From: Fabrea salina | Lineage: Eukaryota > Ciliophora > Heterotrichea > Heterotrichida > Fabreidae | DNA: 64,000 nt | Direction of reading: 5' to 3' | NCBI GenBank assembly: GCA_022984795.1 | Contig: JALIHJ010000059.1 | Location: 1 to 64,000 of the forward strand | In this document: piece by piece, positions 21,501-27,173 of the stretch | Layout of the letters: each line of letters begins with the position of its first letter | How positions within the stretch are numbered: the first letter of the stretch is position 1 | Made by a program: the position numbers and the translations under genes | The notes under the pieces: model-generated | Database searches by the model: none | The model's input: only the letters and a program-made list of their open reading frames with translations | Told to the model about the DNA's origin: nothing

Positions 21501-22382
21501 CCACTCATAGCTGCCGTCTGCAAAGAACCACCTAGAAAAGGCTTTGGCCTTTCCGTATTGGTCCTTGAGGCTGTTTATAAGTGAGTAGGGAGACTCAGTG
21601 TCTATGCAGGGGTCGTAGGTTTCTAGGGGCAGGAATTTAGTGAACTCAGTGTGTTTCATTTCTTCTTCTGCTTCAAAAAGGAACAAGTCCATAGGCTGGG
21701 TAACTGAGAACCCTGGGTTTTTCTCTTGCTTGTCTCTTTTGCGAGGCACGTAAGGTTTGAACCTGTGGGAAGCTGATGTTTCTAGCCTTGTATACTTGCT
21801 TTCGCTGTGAACTAGAGTTCTGTTGGAGTAGCTTGAAAAAAGGTTCTTCCTGCTGGAAACTATGTAGTCAGGTTTGTGAGGAGCTTTAAAGTCCTTCCGG
21901 CGGGCTTCAGACCAGTTGTGGGTTCCTGCTTTGGTGCTTGAAGGCCTTGAAGTTATGTAAGCAGAAGCCATTGTTTCGAGTTTTTCGTTCGTCATAGCTA
22001 ACTTACTCAAAGTTAAGTTCTGGGTTTTTTGGGGTTTTGTGATTTTGCGTAACTGGCGTGTAAGTATAGCGTTGTCCTGAGAAAACTTAGCTTGGGTACT
22101 TGAAAAGAACTTTTTAGAAGTTCTGAGGGTGTTTCGGGTCATTTGGGCTGAGTTTGGCCTTGAAGACAAAACTCCACTTTTCTGGAGTTCTGACAAGCCC
22201 ATGTACTTACTGGGGGAGTCTGAAAGGTCTTTTGTGACTACTAAAAATTCTCCTGGCCGGGGAACTAAACCTTCTTCAGACTTTTCTTTGTGGGTTTCTT
22301 GGAACTTAAGGTACTCCTCAACCTTTTGTTTGTGCCGCAAAGTGAGTGAAGACTTGGGACGGTGTCGCTTAAGGTCTGACAT
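9570..22382 (-). CDS. DNAH1: Axonemal dynein heavy chain, DNAH1-type inner arm
   Basis: This single uninterrupted 4270-residue frame is an axonemal dynein motor, which bends cilia by ATP-driven sliding on the B-tubule. Residues 1 to ~1500 form the tail and linker. AAA1 has GPAGTGKT near 1630; AAA2 has GNSAEGKT near 1910; AAA3 has GPTGTGKS near 2265; AAA4 has GLAGSGRS near 2600, where Arg in the Walker A is usual for axonemal chains. The stalk coiled coil and microtubule-binding tip lie about 2770-3110, followed by AAA5/6 and the C-terminal domain. The C-terminus (YKTSKRAGVLSTTGHSTNF and HWVKRGVALITQLDD) and the total length resemble DNAH1 more than DNAH3/7/12. No intron is seen in 12.8 kb. 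Its ATG lies 6 nt after the SPT16 stop. Confidence 0.93.
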   Translation of the reverse strand: MSDLKRHRPKSSLTLRHKQKVEEYLKFQETHKEKSEEGLVPRPGEFLVVTKDLSDSPSKYMGLSELQKSGVLSSRPNSAQMTRNTLRTSKKFFSSTQAKFSQDNAILTRQLRKITKPQKTQNLTLSKLAMTNEKLETMASAYITSRPSSTKAGTHNWSEARRKDFKAPHKPDYIVSSRKNLFSSYSNRTLVHSESKYTRLETSASHRFKPYVPRKRDKQEKNPGFSVTQPMDLFLFEAEEEMKHTEFTKFLPLETYDPCIDTESPYSLINSLKDQYGKAKAFSRWFFADGSYEWRECEILSYNDSLERYEVKWFNKKQKKVSRLNLRLPYEDEDHFEQRLELARKYRDRAESIMKYRFQIQQIQTPTTSIPLKVFKNILKALKGERFKKEFPGCGRNTPKDPKFYLWDKETTHMVDETFIWKKRGFANLEQFKESYLVRLKEFQLLNQVVTYPKLKHLIAEVEDDFKYTLHQIEYEADMPYNTEKQELFKDILPPEKFIWPFEAFKQPSNTLGVVEKLPYNFNKVFNYISTQLHQAFSETFEILYKQNVLLLEFKDLNFFTKHYRKPCELEKFFQFNQVETVNCIRELRNVIFDVQCEIQSLVNEENAQKFKRNQEKLKARAYEQQEVQLEKTLPEEFVTRIKRLLNLCNHSIERQATVCFENSLEELQKQLSLLEGFYEGELNEKELKQLIYHEEWNKKNYCSPRIECTLTYEKENGTLKLAISPSIDQITQKFTEMIQFSVEELQKVNSMEISEIGRTRESRVLKVTSSEAVEGHLNNLQASLSNLWRGPQSLLETLRKFEFLLNTSSKSLKQKFQKNYDLHRIKKRLYLVNTAKENLTDLLKNKSEVFTGLFVVKVKKMQDFMLLKADKLLKVLEELVVSHLDSSITDLEQLNTEITNTLKHQPSNLEELHEIKTFIQSHLSDRVQLIKEESARVFENISVLEEFKHEVDLELHLRAWLCFAFPKEILQTRKKCLSTIFKYEKVFAEELKHSQIEIVDEMENIKFTLFDLKKEYKIEKYEEMSVFIEELKSRLETAIETGKTINTRESIVGVEITDTKQLEKFRREFTPFYNIWSYIRNFKYNFPMWTKGYLSDLDSQAVADEIDFYISEINRLQKTSFKDSSSGLKLTNDLMNLIEKFSPYVPLIKSLKNKGLQERHWQAIQKETQLEIDQSLNVSLNELVEQGITLYETFIINVSEKASKELALENAKKKMESQWEDFSFTLVAYKGSETYVVTNTEPIWELIDEHLMKTVSMFNSPYIEFMRREVTAWKNGLLKLQDTLEEWENFQKSWQYLLPVFSSQDIAEELPALASKFSYIDEQWKALMKQVEQNPGVIDCCFGISGLKDQLAFYNETLNLVRKSLNDYLNVKRKAFPRFYFLSNEELLTILSSSREISSVQSYIGKCFEGIGKMILDKDYHILGMQSPESEEVYFLEKVPIFKDPKTLKYVEVWMSEVQEKMVACLKELMKSSVEDKSSVVEWVRKWPSQIVQAVNMVNWTHQTEKAIHTGLLGLKSYLETEKLRLKTIVELAREPLSELESLTVSTLVVLTVHTKDLLEDLSQKRVKDIQDFEWQSQMRYYYQEPSVVVEMIETSMNYGFEYLGNQSRLVITPLTDRCYRTLMSALKLSLGGAPEGPAGTGKTETVKDLSKSVAKKCVVFNCSDSLDHIYMAKFLTGLCYCGAWACFDEFNRIEQEVLSVVAEQILTIQSAVFRNSKRFWFEGEDVLLDSSCGVFITMNPGYVGRSELPDNLKALFRPVAMMIPNYSMIGEIYLYSYGFTRARLLAEKLVTSLRLASEQLSTQSHYDYGMRAVTTIIKVAGMLKKECPELEEDLCVFEAIKKSNMPKFLEEDILLFKGILSDLFPNIKETENTKLRVKANNLTLSRDYEEKVVQLYNIMKVKHGVIVLGNSAEGKTSLIKTLASTLGELEEEVTTAWINPKAVHIDHLYGVSDSLSYDWIDGILSHQIRSYAESTTLSKKWVVFDGPVDSNWIENMNTVLDDNKKLCLASGEIIKLTSEMSVVFETESLDNASPATVSRCGMVYLESVVTWKAIFSSWLENLPLAYQFEKFRVLIESLFGHFVDPCLEFVLQSETSVRVSKNWLVQSLIKLLEAMLLKSSFSKAKHNSDFKKAQNSKAQEFVLEEKAVGKLEQEEVFKMFLFSLTWSLGGPLKEGARNSFLVLLEELYNSSSEDFEKVYQNPFKMFYNYQAKSWQPWKTYTQKNTLETYNIDSLFVPTEDTASCVFLMEKLLTKDCHVLLTGPTGTGKSLVCKKFVSETLDSSKFLHYTSTFSARTSAEQLQGAISSKLSKRGKTTFGPELGKKLVMLVDDMNLPAKDNYGAQPPLELVRQVIEHKQWYDLSNCSAKSIEDLVFLGVMSSTNSASQRLMRHYFLVNINEFSNSVLETIFTEFMQIGLSEHFHSVKTSLGSLVSASIEIYKNLVTVLPPTPAKSHYLFNIRDIRNALRGVISVSEFQEKETLYRAWIHESLRVFSDRLVNEQDKLQFKNLLKQSFEKWTQVSFEETCSKEPLFCNLLKNYQETEVEYARKAVENSIEEYNLTNPEKLNLVLFDLAVHQVSRIARVLSSPNGHLMLVGLAGSGRSTLTKLAAFMLKCSVFQIHVRKNYDLEEWKEDLKAVLYKAGVENQSCVFLLRSNEVHQEAFFEDINSILNSGEVPNLHKKDEKELILDTISQGEQSSEERWDFFVGNCKKNLHIVLLMTPVGEELRLKLRQFPSLLSCCNINWFSEWPPEALISVAEKSLLESGLPQSSSELESICEVCKYFHQTAKALSTEYYTQNKKVNYFTPTHYLQLLHNIKSLYGEKFQTTIKNKQKYLNGIQKLDETQVKIHNLQETLTEFKPQLEQKTKDVGELMEKLKKDNEIASETRKVVANEQQESAVQAEIAEKMKKESEEALEKALPQLEEAKKALKTLKRDDINLVKNMGKPPEAVRIVIEAIVIMHNQKPLKVQNPKDKSSQYSYFEAGKKMLANPKFLKNIQKFKKESLTQETIDKVTPYLENPNFSPEKVKRASNAAEGLCKWVKAIVNFYYINQDIIPKEQTLAAAKETMAEKYRILEEKQKELQEVEDRIMDLQNQYEEKETEKQNLISKIQDCELKMERAIKLLNKMGGEKTRWTNRTKELETGIKNLAGDILLSAGVISYLGNFTGTFREKLIHEKWVPFIQSRKDLVCSQEFSFKDFEGNQVEVLNWTLKGLPNDKVSIENAIILQKSSLWPLMVDPQKQANKWLKKLAFKDDLNLVVTNPLSEDFPAVLENALFVGAHLLIEEMPQEIDLTLDPLLLKQYYTQEGVTMVYLGDSPKQLDPKFKLYMTTSLPSPHFSPETSTKVTLLDFSITQEGLSEQLLALVCQKELPKETQEKTNSMVQSATYMTNMQKFEDQILKMLQDSDDSILDNEELINSLTESKTMSETAQKKLESSKKTQQKIQEFQERYLSVANLSAVLYFCVDDMKNINHMYNFSMEWFLSLFVRSLKQAQKSTDLPTRLANLIESFRTELFNNITMSLFEKDKLLFSFLMLVRILKHQGQVPEDEWEFLLTGIVGAESSEENPGSIEDKLWQQVCQLSKLEAFKGLSEHFKQNLEVWKEFIGSQRTFESFPDPYNEFTLFKKLLLLKATKPELIIPAIKQFIELCLGSYYLQAPISTLSGAFEESTNSTPLVLVLSPGNDPQSLLKRFAFQKQTSISSLSLGKGQGDKATKLILENARTGGWVLLQNCHLASSWLPKLKAITEKLKNEAERKKLHSNFRLWLTTLSDPEFPTSILQSGVKFINEPPESLKQNLLSIYKGIANNKEELNFYNSSTKPEEWRKFLFGLSFFHCLVRQRRTFGALGWNVFYEFNDSDFRLSMKQLKMMLDKYSQVPYKALIYLTGECNYGGRITDDWDRRTLMNLLSDYYTDDILYSHYRLCSIDEYKCPQNSDNISDYIEFIQNLPNEVSPEVLGLHPNASVTFARKETTEMVSKLLDLQPKFLDSTENQKQKAKEILDEIQNCVKKKFNIPQVKEKYQYNSSLNVVLIHELTRYNTLTKIIRKSLKELNLALEGKMLITSELENLEKSLMNNQVPKHWEAYSYSSCKPLLSWVRDLKDRLCFFQNWVEKGQPEVFWISGFFFTQAFLTGVLQTHARKHSIPIDNIKFTFEFIERVESAPEEGCLIQGLFLEGASWDFHNKVLAEPLPKVLFCEMPVIWLKPCLKEISETVATYECPVYKTSKRAGVLSTTGHSTNFIMSILLPTNHDQKHWVKRGVALITQLDD

Positions 22383-22388
22383 ATTTAT

Positions 22389-24836
22389 TTAACTTTTCGA
22401 TTTTTTGCTAGCTTTGGCTTCTTTGGCAGCTCTTTTTTTAGCGTCCATTTTCCTGGCGTTTTCTTCGAGTTCTTCCCAGTCCAGTCCGTCTTCTTCTTCA
22501 CTTTCTTGGGCACTGTCTTCACTTTCTGGTTCGCTGGCTTCGCTCATTTCGCTTTCTTCTTCTTCTTCGCTTTCGTATTCTGCTTCTTCGAACTCAGGGT
22601 CTTCTTCTTGTTCTGAGTCTTCTTGGGGTTGGCCTTCGCTGTCTGAGTCTTGCAAAAAGTTCCACCCGCCTTCTTCTATGAAGCTTTCTAGGTCTTTTGT
22701 GATCTCTTTCATAATGTTTCCCCAGTTCATGGGGTTCACGCTTTCGCTGTAGAGAATGTCTATGTCGTTAAGCCAGTCCTTTATGGACTCTAAGTACTCT
22801 GCTGGAATCGAGCAGATCCTCATGGGGGGCTTCGTGTAGTCCTTAAATACAAATACTAAGTCGAAGTTCCTCAATCCGAAATGCACACGTTCAAAGTGCG
22901 CAATTTCAATTTCGTTCAGCATTATGATGAAAAAAGGTTGCTCAATTAAACTAAGCAAGCAGTTGACTGAGGGCATAATGAACACGTTTGTTTTGTAAGG
23001 CACTCCGTAAAACCCTAGTTCTCTGTAAGGAATGTCGAAGTCAATCTTTTCCCCAGAAACTTGTTGGACTTGCTCACAGAAGTTTTTGAACTCTTTGTTG
23101 AGCTTTTCTTTGTACTTGCGTTCTCTTTGTTCTTGCTGGATTTCGTCTAAGTCCATTCCGCTTCTGCGCCGCATGTCTAGGTCGTCTGACTGGATTCCAG
23201 CTTCTGCGTAGAACTGCAAGTGGAGTGTTTTTTTAGTGCCCACCATAATGGAGTTGTGGAGGTAAAAGTGCACCAGTACAATCAGTTCGTTTTCTACAGG
23301 CTGAAAGATAGCTTGTTTGATGTTAGAGTATATGATGTCTAGCTTCTCTCCTCTGGAGGACACAAAGCGCAGACCGTTCTGGTGGGCTTCCAAAGACCCC
23401 TCAGTTTTCTTCCCTGAAATGTTGGGGCGGATTGTGACGTCTGGAAGTACAGGTCGCTTTCCCTTGATAAGTATGAGTTTTTCTTGGTCAACTAAGTTCT
23501 TTTTTTCGTTTTCTTCGTAGTCTTTAGCTTTGACTCTTTTAATTAGTTCTTTGAGCAGTCTAAAAGCACTGTTTAAGTTCTTTGAGTTACTGCTTCTAAA
23601 AGTGAGTTCTTTGATGTAAAAAGAATTAGGCTCTTTGAGTTCAGGCAAAGTGTAAGAAGCGTCCTTAATTATCCCAGCTCCCGGGTGCACAAAGTTAATT
23701 CGCAAAAAGAAGTACTGGCCTTCTTCGTTTTTGCTCACGTTTTTTATCGTGCTCACGTGGAAAGGAACTATTTGTCCGTGGATGGGCAGAAGTACTGCTT
23801 CGTGACGTGTGTCAACGTATATTTGGTTGGGCCTAGCACCATTAGGCATAGCTTCTCTAGAAGAGTAAGCACTGATTTCTGAAAGGGACTTTTGCCCTTC
23901 TGACTTGTCTTTTTCGCCCATTTCGTTGTTTGAAAACCGTTGTCTGAGTTCCTCAAGTTTTTTGTCCCGGATTTCTTTTTGGTTGTCTTTGCGGCGGCGT
24001 TCGTTTTCGATGTTTTGGGTGTTGATTTGGTTCCTAAGTCGTGAGCTCCTTACTACGCCTTTATGTTCGAGTTCTTCTAAGTCGACTTTGGGCTTACTGC
24101 GTTTGGGTTCAGGTTCTTCTTCGTCTTCTAAAGAGTAAGAAATTTCAGAGTACTCCCGAACAACGTCAGTTAGCAGTTCGCTGCTTTTTCCTTTGTTGAC
24201 TTGAACTGTATCATAGATCACTACGCTAATTGCTGAGCTTTTGCACTTGAATTTCGAGGGCACTTGCAAGTTGTTCAAAGCAAAGGTTAATTCGTACTGT
24301 TCGCCTGCTTGGGCTTTGTCGGAACTGTCTGCAGTGATGCTTTTTCCGTTTGGGCCAACTCCTAGCACAGAAGGCAGGTACTTTAGAAGTTCGGGTTCTC
24401 GAGCTTGCAAAGCAGTGACTACTTTTTGGTGGACTTGTCCTAAACTCACGTCAGCTTGGAGGGCTTCTTGGGCAACTTGCACTAAGTCGTACAGTGCTAA
24501 GTACCACTTCTTGACTTCTGCAGTGGGGTTTATGAGTAAAGTCCTGACACACCTTAGTTCTGAAACCCGCAAACCCAAAAACACAACATCGTAACTAAGG
24601 TTGTCTTTGTTCGTGAGTAGATCAGGGTCAAAAACTCCGCCTGACTGCACTTGTACTGACAAAGATTCAGGCTCAACTCCTAGTTTCTTTGAGATATCGG
24701 GAAATGAGTTGTGCAAAGACCTAGAAATAGAGTTATGGTCTTTTTGCTTTTCTTCGTCAATGATTTCTTCTACTTGGTCAACAAGTGCACTAAACAGCTC
24801 TTTTGCCAGGGGGGAAAGTTTTTGCGCGCTTTCCAT
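22389..24836 (-). CDS. SUPT16H: FACT complex histone chaperone SPT16, N-terminally short
   Basis: This is Spt16, the large FACT subunit that loosens and rebuilds nucleosomes during transcription and replication. Visible blocks are a remnant of the aminopeptidase-like N-domain (RTLLINPTAEVKKWY and GVGPNGKSI), a linker with KPKVDLEEL, the middle domain from ~340 (YVDTRHEAVLLPIHGQIVPF, FVHPGAG), the Rtt106-like PH segment (GVPYKTNVFIMPSVNCLLSL), and an acidic tail at ~745-800 followed by a Lys-rich end. Length is 815 residues against roughly 1040 in yeast and human. The missing part is the first lobe of the N-domain, and only 35 nt separate the ATG from the next gene, so the lost lobe is not simply upstream. 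Confidence 0.92.
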   Translation of the reverse strand: MESAQKLSPLAKELFSALVDQVEEIIDEEKQKDHNSISRSLHNSFPDISKKLGVEPESLSVQVQSGGVFDPDLLTNKDNLSYDVVFLGLRVSELRCVRTLLINPTAEVKKWYLALYDLVQVAQEALQADVSLGQVHQKVVTALQAREPELLKYLPSVLGVGPNGKSITADSSDKAQAGEQYELTFALNNLQVPSKFKCKSSAISVVIYDTVQVNKGKSSELLTDVVREYSEISYSLEDEEEPEPKRSKPKVDLEELEHKGVVRSSRLRNQINTQNIENERRRKDNQKEIRDKKLEELRQRFSNNEMGEKDKSEGQKSLSEISAYSSREAMPNGARPNQIYVDTRHEAVLLPIHGQIVPFHVSTIKNVSKNEEGQYFFLRINFVHPGAGIIKDASYTLPELKEPNSFYIKELTFRSSNSKNLNSAFRLLKELIKRVKAKDYEENEKKNLVDQEKLILIKGKRPVLPDVTIRPNISGKKTEGSLEAHQNGLRFVSSRGEKLDIIYSNIKQAIFQPVENELIVLVHFYLHNSIMVGTKKTLHLQFYAEAGIQSDDLDMRRRSGMDLDEIQQEQRERKYKEKLNKEFKNFCEQVQQVSGEKIDFDIPYRELGFYGVPYKTNVFIMPSVNCLLSLIEQPFFIIMLNEIEIAHFERVHFGLRNFDLVFVFKDYTKPPMRICSIPAEYLESIKDWLNDIDILYSESVNPMNWGNIMKEITKDLESFIEEGGWNFLQDSDSEGQPQEDSEQEEDPEFEEAEYESEEEEESEMSEASEPESEDSAQESEEEDGLDWEELEENARKMDAKKRAAKEAKASKKSKS

Positions 24837-24871
24837 TTATATATGGAGGGGAGTTTGTGAATAAGTGTTAA

Positions 24872-26248
24872 ATGGAGTCATTAGGAGTTCTGGACTGCGT
24901 AGCAATACTAGTGAACAGTAGTTTGGGTGCAGGGTTTTTGGCAGTTCCTTGGGTGTTTTTGCAGTTGGGGTTTTCCTTTGCATTGGTTGTGCTGGGAGTG
25001 TGGATATTCATTTCTTTAGTGATATCTCTGATGATAGTTGAAACCATGAGCAGGGCTGAGGCTTACGCTAGAATGACTGAAGAAGGCTTTGAAGTCTCCT
25101 CTGTTAAGCTTTTGGAAGTTTTCAAGCCTAGAAAGTCAGACCCCCTTCTGAAGTCTGATTTCAAACCAGAAATCACTAGCGCGAGGAAATTTGAACTGAG
25201 TCAGCTCAACATTATGTTTCTGGGAAGTTGGGGAAAGCACCTTTATAATGCTTTTATGGTTATTGGTATGGAAAGTGTGCTGTGTTCTTATGTGATGCTT
25301 TGTGTTACCTCAATGCTGAATAACATTCCTTTGGGAACTTACGAAACCTGCAACATCTACGAAGACCAGTTCTTCTATACAGAGTGTAGGTACAAGTACT
25401 GGGTTTGGTTACTTGTAGTGATGGCTATCATGGCCACTTTAACTTTCATGGGACTTAAAAACCAAAAGTTCATTCAAAAGTTTTCGACTTTTGCAAGGAT
25501 TTTTATTTTGTTAGTGATGCTTATAACGAGTTTGGTGGCTTTGTTTATGGAGGAACCTTTGAATCCTTCTTTGCCGAAGGACGAGGTTCCTGAACTTAGT
25601 TTCCAAAACATAGCTATGGGAGTGCCTTTGCTTAAGTTCGCTACAGGCTTCCAGTCAATCTTGGCTTCTGTGACTAAAGAGATGAAGAACAAAACAACTA
25701 CAAGTTACCTTTCGATAGTTCTGACTAGTGCAGTGATTTTTGTGTTTTGTGGGTCCTTGGGAGTAGTTACAGGCAGCGCACTTGAAGGCTACCAAGCTCC
25801 TAGTCTCAGCACTTTGGCTTGGAGTGGGTACTCTGCAGGCATTTTGCCTAGGCCTCTTTGGACTGTGTTGGTAGAGTACTTTGTAATACTGTTTCCAGCT
25901 TTCAACATACTCACTAGTGGACCCATAACTGCAATAGCTTTATCCGAAAACATAGCTTCGATGGTTCCTTGCAAACAAAAGTTTTTGAGAGGAGTAGTGT
26001 GGGTGTTGCCTTTAGTTCTGAGCTTTTTCTTTTACGACATGGGAAAAGCTGCTGCTTTTGCTGGACTTACTGCTTACTACGTGGTTTTCATAAGTATGCC
26101 TTTGATTCACATGGTAGCTAGGAGACAAGTTACTCAGAAAAGCCCTTATGAAGGCTGGCACTCTAGTGAAGTTTTGGCTTGGAGCATTATTGTGTTTGTG
26201 TCTTTTGTTTTTATCCTGAACACATACTACCTAGTAACTACACTTTAA
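24872..26248 (+). CDS. Amino acid/auxin permease (AAAP, SLC36/38-like) transporter
   Basis: The 458-residue membrane protein starts with the AAAP family's first helix pattern (LVNSSLGAGFLAVPWVFLQL), which in this family forms the broken TM1 substrate site. About ten to eleven hydrophobic segments follow, with hydrophilic loops at ~65-110 and ~160-185. Such transporters move neutral or cationic amino acids with protons or sodium across the plasma or lysosomal membrane; the substrate cannot be read from the sequence. It is divergent from SPT16 across 35 nt. Confidence 0.85.
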   Translation: MESLGVLDCVAILVNSSLGAGFLAVPWVFLQLGFSFALVVLGVWIFISLVISLMIVETMSRAEAYARMTEEGFEVSSVKLLEVFKPRKSDPLLKSDFKPEITSARKFELSQLNIMFLGSWGKHLYNAFMVIGMESVLCSYVMLCVTSMLNNIPLGTYETCNIYEDQFFYTECRYKYWVWLLVVMAIMATLTFMGLKNQKFIQKFSTFARIFILLVMLITSLVALFMEEPLNPSLPKDEVPELSFQNIAMGVPLLKFATGFQSILASVTKEMKNKTTTSYLSIVLTSAVIFVFCGSLGVVTGSALEGYQAPSLSTLAWSGYSAGILPRPLWTVLVEYFVILFPAFNILTSGPITAIALSENIASMVPCKQKFLRGVVWVLPLVLSFFFYDMGKAAAFAGLTAYYVVFISMPLIHMVARRQVTQKSPYEGWHSSEVLAWSIIVFVSFVFILNTYYLVTTL

Positions 26249-26389
26249 TATCTTTCAATTAATAATTGCGACTCAACTCTGGAAATAACTTACTAATTAG
26301 ATATGCAAGGGTTCTTGTGGATGTGGAACTGCCAAATGAGTATTGCAGTAGTTATTAAGTAAATTCAGTGAATACTTAATGATTAAACT

Positions 26390-27073
26390 TTATAGGAATT
26401 CTGGAATTACTTGATTATTTTCCCATTTCAAATGAGCAAAACTCCCGTTGGCTGGTCTGTTGTAGCCTTCAGCCCACATCTTTAGAAGCCCTGCAACTGA
26501 GTTAGGGTCGGTCCACTTAGAAAAGTCAGCGTCAGGCATAGCACTTCTGTTTCCAGGGGTGTCAATCACATCCGGAAGCAAAGTAGCCACAGTGCAGTTA
26601 GAAGGGAGTCCTTCTCTTTTAGCTAAGTTCAAAGCAAGGGAGTGGGTTGCTGTTTTAGAAAGTCCGTAAGCCAGCAGTCCAGGAGTCACGTCTTTAAAGG
26701 CAGCAGCAGCCCCTGTAAGTACTAAAAGTCCTTCTTCGTTCAGGAAACTACAAGCCAAGTGGCCTGCAAGGATCGCAGGGTACAGGTTCACTGATAGCAT
26801 TTTGTCAAGTTGTTCAAACACTTCTGGGTCCGAGATAGGTCCCATTCCAAACCCACCTGCTACGCAGATTATAGTGTCAAACTTAGAGGTAAGGTTGACT
26901 CTGCAAGTGTTGGCGTAGGCCGAAAATGACTTTGAAGGCGACAAAAGTATGTTGGTGGTAGCTGAGGAGTTTTCACTGAAGTCAATGGAAGTTACGCTCC
27001 AGTTGCTTTTAAAAACTTCTACTACGCTACGGCCTAGTCCTCCACTTCCTCCTATTACAAGTGCTCTTTTCAT
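26390..27073 (-). CDS. QDPR: Dihydropteridine reductase (SDR family)
   Basis: The 227-residue enzyme is a short-chain dehydrogenase with the cofactor loop GGSGGLG at residues ~8-14, an acidic residue after strand 2 (SIDFSEN) suited to NADH, and the catalytic Tyr-x3-Lys in YGLSK near 135-139. CVAGGFGMG, TPGLLAYG, LPDVIDTPGNRSAMPDADFS and RPANGS match quinoid dihydropteridine reductase, which regenerates tetrahydrobiopterin for aromatic amino acid hydroxylases. Length is close to animal enzymes (~240). Stop is TAA; 100 nt separate its ATG from that of the divergent channel gene. Confidence 0.9.
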   Translation of the reverse strand: MKRALVIGGSGGLGRSVVEVFKSNWSVTSIDFSENSSATTNILLSPSKSFSAYANTCRVNLTSKFDTIICVAGGFGMGPISDPEVFEQLDKMLSVNLYPAILAGHLACSFLNEEGLLVLTGAAAAFKDVTPGLLAYGLSKTATHSLALNLAKREGLPSNCTVATLLPDVIDTPGNRSAMPDADFSKWTDPNSVAGLLKMWAEGYNRPANGSFAHLKWENNQVIPEFL

Positions 27074-27173
27074 TTATATTAAGTTATGCTTATTGTTTGC
27101 GTAAGGGTGTGTTGGTCTAGTGTTGTTGTGTCTAGTTTCTGGTTTTGGTCTTTTTGAGTGTGTCAGGATTATA

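Noticed and set aside
10138-21504. Many ORFs of 60-185 codons opposite or inside the dynein gene
   Set aside because: They are shadows of the dynein frame, with low-complexity Ser/Leu/Phe-rich products and no family match.
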